From Ceratopteris richardii (lineage: Eukaryota > Streptophyta > Polypodiopsida > Polypodiales > Pteridaceae), in assembly GCA_020310875.1 (NCBI GenBank), contig CM035437.1:52821527-52885526 (forward strand): a stretch of 64,000 nucleotides of DNA. The letters run 5' to 3'. A program made the position numbers and the translations under genes. Position 1 is the first letter of the stretch, and the number at the start of each line of letters is the position of its first letter. Shown here piece after piece: positions 34,996 through 46,908 of the stretch. The notes below the pieces were generated by a model that saw nothing but the letters and a program-made list of their open reading frames with translations, did no database searches and was not told where the DNA came from.

Positions 34996-35541
34996 ATGTG
35001 TAAAGTAGCGAAACAAGAGGAAGAATGGTTAGAAGCCAGAACTTTAGGTTCAGAACAACATCCACAAACTCTTCAAGACGTAGCTTATGCACCTATAATA
35101 TTTCTAGACGAAGAATTTGAACCCGATGGTTGGGCAGAAATCCTAGCCACCATGGATGTAGCCATCAATGAAGAACAATGGACACCTCACTGTGACGAGG
35201 ATGGCTATGATATTTTAGTTTTCACGATAAAGCCAATCATGTGTGATTCAATTATAAAAGAATGTGAACCTAGCACTGATGCATTTGAGGATGCGAGTGA
35301 CTTCGATCTAGAGTCAATTATAATGGACCCTCCTTTTGCATCAGGTGAAGAATATTTCTATGAAGTAGAAACTCACCCTGAGAGACACGAAGAAATTATG
35401 AATGAGGTGAGATTAGTCACACACGTGACTAGCAAAAGTGAAGGTAAGAAAAGAAAGAAGAAAGAAACCATGTCCGAAAAAGAAGAATCCTTGTTTGAGG
35501 TTCCGGAAAATTTCAAGAAGTATGAAATAGAAGATAGATGA
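34996..35541 (+). pseudogene. Gypsy B acidic linker before RT
   Basis: This 181-codon stretch carries the conserved core EILATMDVAINEEQW, then an Asp/Glu-rich region (ECEPSTDAFEDASDFDLESI) and a Lys/Glu-rich run before VPENFKKYEIEDR. Over 35100-35430 it is clearly closer to copy A (2930-3260) than the neighbouring B sequence is. No named domain is recognised. Confidence 0.7.
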
Positions 35542-35553
35542 ATCATGGTATGA

Positions 35554-37458
35554 ATGCCTAACAGAAAAGCAAATGATGGAGAAGTATATGATAATCGAGA
35601 GAAAACCAAAAAAATTATAGTTGCCATAGAAGGAGAAGAAGAGAAATGTACCTACATAGGGCATGATTTGACGAATGAAGAAGAAGAAGAATTAGTTGCC
35701 CTATTGCGGGAATATAGAGATGTATTTGCTTGGAGTTACAAAGACCTAAAAGGAGTAGACCCGGATATATGCTCTCATAGAATCCTTATGACTCCAGAGG
35801 CAAAACCTACGAAACAGAAACCATACACGTACAATGATAACTACGCCACGAAGATTAAAGAAGAAATAGATCATTTGATAGAAGCAGGATTCATATACAA
35901 AATCGAGCATACCGAATGGGTATCCCCCATTGTGGTTGTGCCCAAGAAGAATGGAAAATTGCGTGTGTGTATTAACCTTAAAAAAGTTAATGCCACCATG
36001 ATTAGAGACAGTTATCCTCTTCCTATCACGGAACACCTATGGGAAAGAGTTGCAGGCAAGGAAGTTTACAACTTTCTTGATGGTTTCTCGGGCTATAATC
36101 AAGTAGCCATTGCTCCAGAAGATCGACACAAGCCGGCTTTTGCCACAAAATGGGGCATATTTGCATTTTGTGTGATGCCATTTGGGCTCACAAATGCACC
36201 GGTTACTTTCCAGCGACTCATGTGTCATGTTTTTAAGGAATTCTTATGCAAGAATTTGGAAGTTTATGTCGATGACATATGTGCACATTCAAATATCACG
36301 CAGACGCATATCCCAGAGTTAAGGCAAGTATTTGACAAATGTCAAGAATATCAGGTTTGTTTGAACCCAGAAAAGTGTGTTTTCATGGTCAGACAAGGTA
36401 AAATTCTAGGACACATTGTGTCAAAGAATGGAATCTCTACGGATGAAGAAAAAGTGAAAGTGATCGCGGATCTACCTAGACCAAATAACGTAAAAGAAGT
36501 ACATGCATTTATGGGTCATTGTGGATATTATAGACGATTCATACACATGTATGCAATCATAGCCAAGCCTTTGTACTCTCTTTTGACCAAGTTTGAATGG
36601 ACAGATGAATGTGAGAATTCATTCAACGAACTTAAACGACGTTTGTGCTCAACACCTATATTAACAATGCCAGATTGGAGCAAGCCATTCCATGTACATG
36701 TGGATGCATCCAACTATGCCATAGGATGTGTGTTGGCACAACCTACAAATGAAGGTAATATAGATCTCCCCATAGCTTACGCGAGCAGACAGTTGAACAC
36801 AGCAGAGAGAACCATGACGGAACGAGAAGGATTAGGAATGATCTACGCAGTAGAGAAATTCAGACATTATTTGTTGGAAAACAAGTTCAAATTCTTTACA
36901 GATCATCAAGCATTATTGTACTTAGTCAATAAGCCATGTAGCACGGGACGATTAATACGTTGGTTTCTATTGCTCATGAAATATGACTTTGAGGTAGTAG
37001 TTAGGAAAGGAAAGACACATCTCAGAGCTTACCACCTTTCAAGATTAACCACAGGAGAAGCTCCTCATGGGATAGCGGATGAATTACCCGATGCATATTT
37101 GTTTAACCTTGAGATAGTACCAGAATGGGCTAAGCCTATAGTCCCTATTATAACATACGGACCCAAGAATCCTAGGATAAGGATCAAGGAAGGAGAGATT
37201 ACCAAGTCTCAAAGATATCAAATAATAACAGGAAGTATATATAAACAGGATAATCAAAAGAATCTTGCTTGTTGTGTAGATGAATCAGAACATGCAAATT
37301 GGTTGCAATTAGCACATGTAGGTGCATTAAAGCAACATCATTCAAAACATCGAACATTACAGACTCTGCATAGACTAGGAGTATATTGGTCTTCGATGAA
37401 CCAGATGTCTACAAGATGTGTAAAGAATGCCCTGTCTATTGTGAAAGCCCACCAGTAG
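35554..37458 (+). pseudogene. Gypsy B RT, RNase H and first H2C2 module
   Basis: This 634-codon open stretch is the longest coding remnant in the window. RT spans about residues 85-310, with KKNGKLRVCINLKKVNA, FLDGFSGYNQVAI, FAFCVMPFGLTNAP and the polymerase motif VYVDDICAHS. The connection region includes FMGHCGYYRRFI. RNase H spans about residues 365-495 (FHVHVDASNYAIGCVLAQ, REGLGMIYAVEKFRHYL, FFTDHQALLYLVNKP). The first H2C2 module covers 37240-37445: AHVGALKQHH, then the Cys pair near 37417-37440. The copy is broken. Confidence 0.92.
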
Positions 37459-38860
37459 AACATGCTACATTATATCACGTGTCTCTCACACCAGAATGGA
37501 GTGAACCTTTAGTGATGTACTTGAGGACGAAAACATTCCCTCAAGGAATGACCTTAGCACGACAACGAAGTCTAGAGCAGGAAGCTCAAGACTATTCACT
37601 TATTGGTGATAATTTGTACAAACAAGGTCGAGATGGATACTTAAGACAGTGTGTTCATGAAAGCGATTATTTGAGCGTATTAGAGACTGCACACCAAGGT
37701 GTTTCCGGAGGTCATTTCGGACCCGATAGGGTAATTAAAGCCATCCTCTTTGCAAGATTATGGTGGCCCACTCTTCACATGAATGCACATACCTATGTCA
37801 AGAGATGTGATGTGTGCCAGAGAACTCAATTTCCTACTCGCAGAGATGAAATGCCATTGAAACCCATGATGGGAGGATGTGCATTTTCTAAGTGGGGTAT
37901 AGACTTTGTAGGACCCATTAACCCCCCTGCAAAAGGTACACATGCAGAATACATTATTCTTGCGACAGATTATCTTACCAAATGGGTAGAGGCAAAGGCC
38001 ACAAAAAAGAATGATGCACACACGACTGCAAAATTCTTATTTGAAAATGTCTTTACAAGATATGGACTGCCTATAGAGTTAGTGAGCGATCGAGGAACTC
38101 ACTTTCTAAATCAGGTCATTGAATATTTGTTACAGGATTTTATGGTGATTCACAAGAAATCCGCACCATATCATCCTCAGCCAATGGTCAAGCAGAAAGT
38201 ACTAACAAGATCCTTTGTAATGTACTGACGAAACTCGTGAACAACAAATGTTCAGATTGGGACAAACAGTTACACCATGCTGTTTGGGCATATCGAGTGG
38301 CCTACAAGACCGTACTCAATGCAACTCCCTTGCAGATGGTTTTTGGTCAGAATGTTGTGCTTCCTTTGGACTTCTTGATACCGACCCTTAAGGTTGCACA
38401 AGAACATCAGTGGGCCTGGCATGAATTATCATCCAGGATAATGGACTTGGAACGATTAGGAGAAACCAGGCTGAAAGCAACAACAGGAATATATGCAACA
38501 AAGAAGCGACAGAAAGTATATTTTGATGCACATGTGGAAGACAAAGGCTTAAAAGAAGGAGATTTAAGTATATACGCTGAAACAGCACGCACGGAAGTTA
38601 GAAAAGCGAGGTTATGGACCTATGATCATTAACAGACTCTCGACAAGTGGAGCAGTACAATTAGCCACCCTAGAAGGAGACATAATGCCTAATTACATTA
38701 GTGGCTATAGAGTCAAGTTATATCAAGAACCTCTTATGGAGGATATGCTTAGACGACTCACGTTGGCAAAGAAGCGTAAGGAGGAAGAAAATAGAATACG
38801 AGCCGAAGCTCAGACAGAAGCTATAGAACGCATTAAGCGCATGAAGTTAAGAAGACAAGG
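37459..38860 (+). pseudogene. Gypsy B second H2C2 module and integrase
   Basis: A short spacer (PEWSEPLVMYLRTKTFPQGM) leads to the second H2C2 module: AHQGVSGGHFGPDRV at about 37688 and CDVCQRTQ at about 37806. The integrase core runs from GIDFVGPI (37898) through DYLTKWVEAKAT (37968) and SDRGTHF (38084) to the Glu region near 38186. The C-terminal part continues with KTVLNATPLQMVFGQN and a basic tail with EPLMEDMLRRLTLAKKRKEE near 38730. The copy is broken at a few places. Confidence 0.88.
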
Positions 38861-38934
38861 ACTAGGCAGAGAACATCATCTGGAAACAACACCGAGATAC
38901 CCCATGGCCATGTGTCAGGAAAAGTCAAGTACTC

Positions 38935-39290
38935 ATCTTTGCATAGTGGATAGGAGACCATTCATTACAGTCAGGCTAGAGCATGGAAAACCTTGCCAAG
39001 AGCTCAGGGCTTTAATTGACTCAGGTGCTGCGACTAATGCAATTAGATGGTCCCACTATAAGGACTCAAGAATAGAAATGCGACCAATTGAGGCATACCT
39101 CATAGGGCTAGGCGGCATGGAAACCCCTTGCATGGGTGAGGTGGACCTTCCTATCCTCATACACGATGTGACTATGATAGCGAAACTACTAGTATGCCAT
39201 GACGAGGACCTGATAGAACCCCTAATCCTTGGCCAAGATTGGCTATACGATCACTCAGTGGACCTAAATCTTAGACAAGGCTCCTTATAG
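38935..39290 (+). pseudogene. Gypsy B post-integrase retropepsin-like domain
   Basis: RALIDSGAATNAI (about 39007-39045) is a canonical aspartic protease loop. It is followed by AYLIGLGGMETPCMGEVDLP and LILGQDWLYDHSVDLNLRQG. The domain has about 118 residues and sits immediately after the integrase tail. It is the only protease-like domain I can find in B, so in this subfamily the post-integrase domain may have been the sole protease. Confidence 0.82.
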
Positions 39291-40200
39291 ATTGGAACCT
39301 TAGATCAGAAGCAAGTGATACCGCTTGACTTCCCTAACAACCCTTCACCTGAGGTATATAACCCTGGACCCTATGAAACGCTTGTGTCGGAGGACCTGAA
39401 GATATTTGGCCGAATCCCTCGGCTAAGCACGCTCCCTTCAAAGTCAACCCATGAGAGCTTGGCGATGGATCGTTGCCAGATAAAAGATTGTCAGGAGATT
39501 TTTGCCCGATCTTCCAGCAGCGGACAAATGGGGACCATTGGCGGCCAAATGGGCACCATCATCGGACAAATGGGGACAATTGCAGGTTAGGTGGGCTTCA
39601 TCAGCGGTCAGGTGGACTGCATTAATAGCCACATGGGCAGAACACCCTGCAGTGCCCATCCTTCCACACTTACTACAGACTGGCCTAGATTAAAGATAAA
39701 AAAATGGAGCACTTCCTAATGGGCAGGTTTCGCAAGTGTTGGACCTCCCTTCTTTTCCAAAGCAGAGTGTCCATCCGGCCTCTCAACCTCAACCACAAAG
39801 GAGTCATCCACAATGAAGGAACCCAGACCCACAACCATATCAGATGACACAAGGAAGGAAGCAACAGTATCAGTATCACAAAGCAAGAGGCACGAGAGAA
39901 ATATGGGTGCCAAAAGGACAGAGCACACCACTAGAATTCAACAAAGCAGACATTGGCAAGGAGAAGTCAAAGCAAAAGCAGAGTCAATATTCAACATCTC
40001 CTCGATCTTCTTCTATGAGTACGAACATTCGACATATTTGGATCGCCAAGAAGTACCTTATGAATCAACCCACATCCACGCAGATTTGGGTACCCAAACA
40101 GTGTATTATAGCTCAACCCTCAAGCCATGTAATATATAACCCTCAGAAATCTCTTCACCCTTCAATGCCACCACATCCGATATCACCTTTTGTCCCTCAG
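39291..40200 (+). pseudogene. Gypsy B IWVPK tail with a short tandem repeat
   Basis: The segment follows the protease-like domain. It contains IWVPK-type motifs near 39900 (EIWVPKG), 40040 (HIWIAKK) and 40085 (QIWVPKQ). Near 39520-39620 a degenerate repeat of about 24 bases encodes GGQMGTI-type units (CAAATGGGGACCATTG-like, at least four copies). The repeat is not seen in A or C. The function is unknown. Confidence 0.6.
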
Positions 40201-40399
40201 TAGAAACATACCACCCGCTTAGAAATTCTTAGGAAGTGGATACTGAAACATATCCAGACATCTTCTCCGACCCCCTTATCTAACATTACTCCCACCCCGA
40301 ATAAGTATCCACACACTATAACCCAACATCACTTGTAATAACATCTCATCAAGAAATGTATGCATTATCCGAAGCATGTAGGTGTCTAGAGACCTGTAT

Positions 40400-43300
40400 T
40401 AGTTTTGCAAACATCATTCCATAAACCACCTCACAACACTCGACTACGTGGGTTACACATCGGTCATGGAAACGGATTGCGGTCTCACTTTAATGGGATC
40501 ATGATTAATTTCCATACTAATGTGTTAATATTTTGTAGCAGATTCGCTACACACTCGCATCATTCACCATGCAGACAGAAGGACCGCCAGAAGCCACTTA
40601 AAGCATGTTTGGGCAAGAGTTGGCTTCACTGAATACTTTAGTGATCCTTTGCCTAAACCAGATTTCTATAGATGATATTATCTAGTAACCACTCTGACAG
40701 CCTCAGAGAACAAGGATCTCCCAGGCACATTCATTTTGTCGTCCCTAGTGAACGATCTACCATTTAAGAGGTTTTATCTTTCTAAAGATTTGATTAGAGC
40801 TGCCATCAAGATCCATGGGACGCATACTCTTACAGAGCGTGAAAGGCTGATTCTAGAGCCAATGAAACGTGGAGACGTCATTAAGTGGGAAGATATTTCA
40901 GCAATCACACCTGAGCTCTCTAAACCCTTGAGGATATGTATGCAACATTTTGCATTCCCTGCTCAGGATAGATTCACCATGCCCAACAAATGCATCTGTT
41001 TCGGACAATATTTGTCTTGTATTGGACCCTAGACAAGTGATCTTAAAAGCTGGATAATTGATCAGTTGTACTTAGCAAAACATAGATGGGAAAGAAAAAA
41101 GTTAATCCATGGATGTTGCGCTCTTACGAGAATTGTATATATGTGTTTGGCATACGACTTGCCAATCGAGCGTGCAATGATAAGTGAGGAGTTAAAGGCA
41201 TTCAAGGGGACAACAAAGAAAGCTAGGAAGGCTAGCAAAGGACGAGCAAGGAACCATTCCATGCCTACAAGTTCCGGAATCACTGTCATCGCAACCCTCT
41301 CCAGAACAATCTCCGACGGAAGCCCCTGTAACTGTATAACCTATTCGCATACAATTATCACGAACTATCGTTACAGAAGGCACTACTAGTGCGATTACCT
41401 CACAACCAACATCAGTTCGGGAACCTACCACCACTGCAACAGAAGTGCCCACCACTATTGGTGCGGATGCATTTTCTTTTCCAATTCCCAACCTGGAAGC
41501 AGAACCAACGGACACAACATTCGATTTCGAGATGCAGGATGTGTTTTCAAGTGAATTTCAGTTTTCTGAAGGTCAAATTTTCTCTCAAGAATAAGAACAA
41601 CCAAGCTACCCTACCACTCCCCCGGATCAACAACAAGGACAAGTAGTATCCAGCTCAGAGGAAGAAAGAACAAAAATAGATGATGACGAGGACGATGATG
41701 AAGCCAGCCAGCACGACTCCCAAGAGAATGTGCAAACAGATGAGCAAAAACAGCAAATGGACACCCAGGGTGATACCAGTACGCATGAAGATGAAACCTT
41801 TGAAGCCACAACTTATACGTTGGCCATCAAGAAGTTATATTGTACTATGGAAAAACTTTGGGCACGTAAGAAGTTAACTGAGGAAGAGAGCCAAGCACTT
41901 ATAGAATAGGAACTTGTCTCAAGCGGTTTCGACGAAGTGTACATCAAAGGCTTCAGGGAACTTGTTAAATCAGTGGGATCTAACGAAGCATTAAGATATT
42001 TACAGAGAAAACCACTTCCACAATTTGACCCCCCGATGAGTACGGCTAGTATCAAAACCGGGTGAATACATTCATATACCGACAGGTGCTCAGTCATCCC
42101 AACAAGCCAGGGAAGCACACCTAATTCCTGAAAGATCTATGCCCAAAAACCAACCTCGTCGACTCCCCGCCCCACACTACTACTGTACATACCACCGCTG
42201 TGACCGAAGTACCCACCACCCCAACCGCCCCTCTATCACCTCCCACCCATCCAGTCTCCCCTATACACCCTCCTTCTCCCAGAACATCCACCTCCTTCTA
42301 CGTGAAGTAGCAGAAGCCTTTCCCACCTCCATTCCTCCCACTCTTCTCGCACCCACCCAACCTGGTCTTCCGCCTATGACATCCACCCTTCTATCCAGTC
42401 CATTCCTCCATCCATCCTTCCCTTCATTTCCTCCCCCACCATGACCCCTATTCCCGTTCCTCCCTCCATTAACATTCTCCCCCGTTTCACCTCCCCGATG
42501 CACCGTAATTCCTCTTTCCCCTTTTCACCAAGGAGTACAAGAGACCCCCTCTGTAAATTACTCTTCGACCTTTGTAAACCCTGTATTTACACCCACTATC
42601 ACTCCATTATTCACGGTCACCGCACTTGACACCACATCCAGTGACATGGATATCTCACCACCCATCGCACCACCACTCACTTCATTCATTTTAACACCAC
42701 AAATAGGCATATCACAATTTTCCACAGTCACCACAACATCCACCCTCCCACCACCATTTCCCTTTCCCTTTGCATCGACACCCACACACACAACATTTGC
42801 ATTCACCACACCATTAATATTATCACCCACTATAGACACCGCATTTCGTCAGATGTTCACCTGCATGACACAAGTAAGAGATGAGTTTACATCTCTTGGA
42901 ACCAGTTACCAGATGCTACAGAAGACAACCAACAATTTATAGTTGTAGCTTAATTCACTGTCGATCAAGAATGCCTCACTAAACACCAGATACCAAGAGC
43001 TACGAGAGGCATACCATAAACTGGAACTAGAAAGTGAAGAAAAGACAAAAGAGGCCATCACTGACATAGACAACTTGTTACAGGCTCAAACTATTCAGAA
43101 TGCAATGCTTACGAGAAACATGGGATTACTCAGACGACACTTAGCAACAGCTAAAGAAGAAAATCAACGTCTACAGGAACAAAATAGAGAGAATTTGGAA
43201 GTTGCTCTAGATCAACTAGACCAACCATTCATCCCCAGTCACTTTAAAGCTGTTCCCTCAGAATCTATGCAAATGTTGCTAGATGATCATGTCAGATTGC

Positions 43301-44684
43301 TAGAAGAATAGGACAACATGAACGAGGAATATCAGAAGCTGAAAGAAGATCACAAATTGCTCTAATTAAGAGTACCTATAGAGCAAGGACTACTAGCTCC
43401 TACGGACCCATCTCCTGAAATCATCGAGGAACTCAACGCATTACGGGCCTAGGTACTAACTCTTCAATCACGGATAGCAGTATATGAAGCACCCCCCAGG
43501 CCAGACTCCCCACCGGAACTACCAGTAGAGGAAGAAACAGTGACTATTCTGGTGGAGGAAACTTTTGAAGAAGCATATGAACCCCAACCCATCCCAGGCA
43601 GACGAGTCACGTCCGAAGGCCAAACGACTTTTGAACTTCCCACTCCTACATGGATGAAGACGGTTGAAGAACTTGGAAGAACCCACTCAACACGGGTAGA
43701 GGTGCAGTTACACGCAATGGCAATGATAGAAGAAAGAATTTTACAGTCTCCTTATGTTGCTCACTTGGCCCCGTGCAGATATATATGTGGGCATGAGTTA
43801 CAATACAAGCCTTATTTTATGTTAATGGCAGAATATCAACTGGCCATTGAAAAAGAAACAAGCAAGAAACCCTCTCACGCTACCCAGTTTGAGCCTGAAG
43901 ACTTGCCACAGGATGCGCAATGAGGAGAAATCTATCAACCAGATTGGCGCAAAGATTTATTATAGGCATATCGAGAGATGATGAGTACTTGGGTCAAGGC
44001 ACCTCTCCACTTGAAGTACAACCCATGCTGGGGACCCATGCCACATCACCGCTCCTGGAAGGCATTTGCCATTAAAGTACAAAACAACAAGCAATGCCAG
44101 GATTGGCTCAATTACCCTTACTTCAGCCCACCCACAAGACCACAACAGTTGGATACATGATGGCACCGATTCACCACTAGCTTCCTCGATTAAAACGAAT
44201 GGACGATGTAGCAGCGCATATGACTTGACATGATGCAGATGGTATTCAAAGTCTTCCGTCGCATCAAGGCACCACATGTAAACACCCCGGGTTTCGAGCA
44301 TGGCAATCTAGATTTAGCTTATGACATGAGTACGACACCATCGCTCCGGGTGTGTTATGCCTGGCACTGCCGAATCAAATACTTACCGACGTGCTATAAG
44401 CAGACCTTCGAAGAAATGTTCACAACCGGTTTCTAGGAATATCACTCAGAAGTGTTCATTAGCAGGCCCACACACTTACTGCAATTATTTGCCTATGAAA
44501 AAATGGTATATTCCACGGATTATCGACTCCCACCATCAGATGAACCGCAACCTGTTGATTGGGAGAAACTCAAGGTAGATCTGGCCTGAGGAATTCGCAT
44601 ATCAGAGCACACCCTCGCTCAAGACCTCCTATAGAATTACATCCGACAGACCCCACAACAAGGTTCTACCGAGGACGACAGAAG
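40400..44684 (+). pseudogene. Gypsy B third reading frame (ORF3)
   Basis: The coding remnant covers about 4.2 kb. A globular N-terminal domain (about 40736-41230: LVNDLPFKRFYLSKDLIRAA, GCCALTRIVYMCLAYDLPIE) loosely recalls the plant 'putative transposon protein' domain (PF20167-like). A Glu/Gln-rich acidic segment and a long Pro/Thr/Ser-rich region follow (41400-42840). A coiled coil (about 42840-43560) has LRRHLATAKEENQRLQEQN. The C-terminal domain (43600-44680) contains ICGHELQYKPYF, LDLAYDMSTTPSLRV, YKQTFEEMFTTGF and VDWEKLK. No signal peptide or membrane helix is evident. It is broken at many points. Confidence 0.65.
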
Positions 44685-44699
44685 CGAGAGGGAGGGGGG
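44685..44699 (+). other. Polypurine tract of Gypsy B
   Basis: A 15-base run of only A and G, ending GGGGGG, lies directly before the LTR start TGTTGGCA. Confidence 0.85.
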
Positions 44700-45325
44700 T
44701 GTTGGCAGTAGCCAGAGGCATAGAAGATGCGGAAGCATGTGAAGATAGAGCATAACGAAGAAGCAGGGAGTCGGTTGAATCATTTTTTCAAACAAATATA
44801 TTTCAAAATACTTTTCAAAAACCTCCAACAGTGATTTTCATCACTTTTGTACCATATGTAACATAGAAAAACCCTTTTTGTAGTTTATAGCTCCATTTTG
44901 TGCAAGCCAAGGAGTCCTTGAGCTTGAGGAGCTTAGGTAGAATGAGCGTACCAATTTTGGTTATTTTTAGACACCGTTTACCCCTTTCAAATAGCATCTA
45001 GAACCTATTTTTTAACTATGCCGGTCACTAGATGTGAAACCGGTCAAAACTAGTCTAGAATCTATAAAAAGAGCTAAAGAGCTCATTTTTGAGAGAGCTT
45101 GTTTGAGTAGAGAAGAGCTTAGAGCTAGTTTGAGCTTGTAATAGTGTTCTTGAGTAATACAGTTGATTTCCTACCTTCCATTGAGTCTTGCTTGTCTCTA
45201 TGCTTCTCACCTTCACTCTCACTTCATCTCACATTCATGATCTTCATATCACTCCTATCTCTTCCGCGCATCGACATTAAGGAGGTGGAGCTTCTTAACG
45301 TGGTTCTCATCATTGTGCTAGAGCA
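44700..45325 (+). repeat. 3' LTR of Gypsy B
   Basis: This 626-bp block runs from TGTTGGCAGTAGCC to GCTAGAGCA. It is collinear with the Gypsy A LTR, including the TATA box at 45063 followed by AGAGCT and the C/T-rich end. Copia K sequence starts immediately after it. Confidence 0.82.
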
Positions 45326-45414
45326 AAAAATACATCACAAGAGAGGAAGAAAAGCTAGATTTTAAAGATCCTAGTGTTCCAACTAGGGAGGAGCTTGCAG
45401 ATTTAAAGATTTGG

Positions 45415-46267
45415 ATGAAGAAGGATGCTCAAGCAAGGAGCATAATTTATATGGCAGTGAATGATTCTTTTCTTCCTCATATCAGAGGACTTGAAAGTGC
45501 AAGTGATATATGGAGTGCTTTGGAAGAGCATTTTCAGAATACAACCAAATCAAGGAAAGCATCATTATGGGTAGAGTCTACTACATTCAAGACGAAGACT
45601 TCACAATCAATATCTGATTATGTGACAAAGATGAAAGACATTGCTGATTCTTTAGGTGCAGTTGATGAAGATATTGAAGAAGATAAGTTGGTAAGACAAA
45701 TTCTCATAGGTCTAAGAGGAGATGAGAAGTGGAAACCTTTTATATTGTCTACAGAACTTTCATTAGATAATTTCACTCTTGATTTGAATCAATTGTTAGG
45801 TTGAGAATGATATCAAAGGAGATGTTGATAAGAGTGCAAGTCATGCAATGTATTCTAAAGAGAAGAAGAAAGCTATCAAAGGAAAGCAACAATCAATTGA
45901 AGATGAAGGTGCTCCAAGTCAAGCAAACTTCCTCCAAGTCAAGCAAACTTCCTGAGAGGAAGAGGAAGTGGCAGAAGTAGAGGAAGAGGCAGAAATAACA
46001 AAGATAATATCAGAGCTTGTTGGATATGTGGTAAGAACAATCATCTATCTCATGAATGTTGGCATAATAATCAAAGCAATGGTAATTTTAATCAAAACTT
46101 TAATCAAAGAGGAAGAGGTGGCAGATATCAGAGAGGAAATTTCAGAGGTAGAGGTGGTAGGAATTTCTTTGGAAGAAGTGGAGGAAGAAACTTCGAGAAT
46201 CAATCCTATAATAACACGTACTACAATTACGCATCATATCAGAAAGAAGATTCAACTCTTATTATGA
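45415..46267 (+). pseudogene. Copia K gag and zinc knuckle
   Basis: The UBN2-type gag wording is clear: SIIYMAVNDSFLPHIRGLES, ASDIWSALEEHFQNTTKS, ISDYVTKMKDIADSLGAV and RQILIGLRGDEKW. It is followed by an Arg/Gly-rich tail and a knuckle, CWICGKNNHLSHECW (about 46018-46062), and then RGRGGRYQRGNFRGRGG. The 46-aa Arg/Gly segment around the knuckle is typical of Copia gag. A 21-base direct repeat lies near 45915-45955. The copy is broken. Confidence 0.85.
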
Positions 46268-46908
46268 ATGCAACATGTGAAACCTCACATGAAGACTTGA
46301 GAGTATTCTGTATTGACTCAGGATGTAGCAATCATTTGAGTGGAGACATTGCTTTGATGACAATCAATCACACAGCTCAAACAAGAGATAATACAAAGCA
46401 CAAAGTGAAGTCAATTGGTTCAGTTCAAGCCAAAGATGGAAGTACTCTCTTGAGTAAAGTTTTGTATGTTCCTACAATTCCAAAGAATTTGGTTAGTGTA
46501 GGACAGATTGTGGAAAAAGGATATGAGGTAAGGTTCACTAATGATGGAGTTTATGTTGAAGACCTTAGCCAAGGGTATAAGAAAGTTGTTACAGGAAAGA
46601 AGGAAGGAAGGCTTTTCACATTAAGGATACAAGGTAATGTTGGACATGCTATGTTTATATATGGAGAGCAAAAGGTGTCTCAATTGGATCTTTGGCATAA
46701 AAGGTTTGGACACTTCAATGAAAGAGGTATCAAAGATATGATTAATATTGGTTCAGTACTTGGATTATCTAATGTTGTAGGTCAACACATGACATACAGA
46801 TGTGAAGCATGTCAGCTAGGTAAGGCTCATAAGCAATCATATAATAAGCATGGTTTTATGTATTTAGAAAGACTTGAATTGGTACATACAGATGTGTGGG
46901 GTCCTTGA
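46264..46908 (+). pseudogene. Copia K protease and pre-integrase domain
   Basis: This is a 214-codon stretch. FCIDSGCSNHLSGD (about 46308) is the Copia protease loop. DGSTLLSKVLYVPTIPKNLV is the conserved end of protease. LDLWHKRFGHFNERGIKDM and CEACQLGKAHKQSY form the H2C2 pre-integrase module. HTDVWGP begins the integrase core at about 46888. Confidence 0.9.

Larger units (their letters stand above)
30480..45325 (+). mobile_element. Gypsy element B, leader to 3' LTR
   Basis: B is the most complete Gypsy body in the window. It has a leader with a palindrome array (about 30510-30845), gag (31564-34919), linker, RT, RNase H, two H2C2 modules, integrase, the post-integrase protease-like domain, IWVPK tail and third reading frame. 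A polypurine tract and 3' LTR follow. No 5' LTR or primer site was found; its left edge abuts the Gypsy E LTR region. The upstream protease-like domain of A and C is not seen. B is a distinct subfamily, roughly three-quarters identical to A in most parts. It is broken, with perhaps fifteen to twenty-five breaks, many of them in the third frame. Confidence 0.9.
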
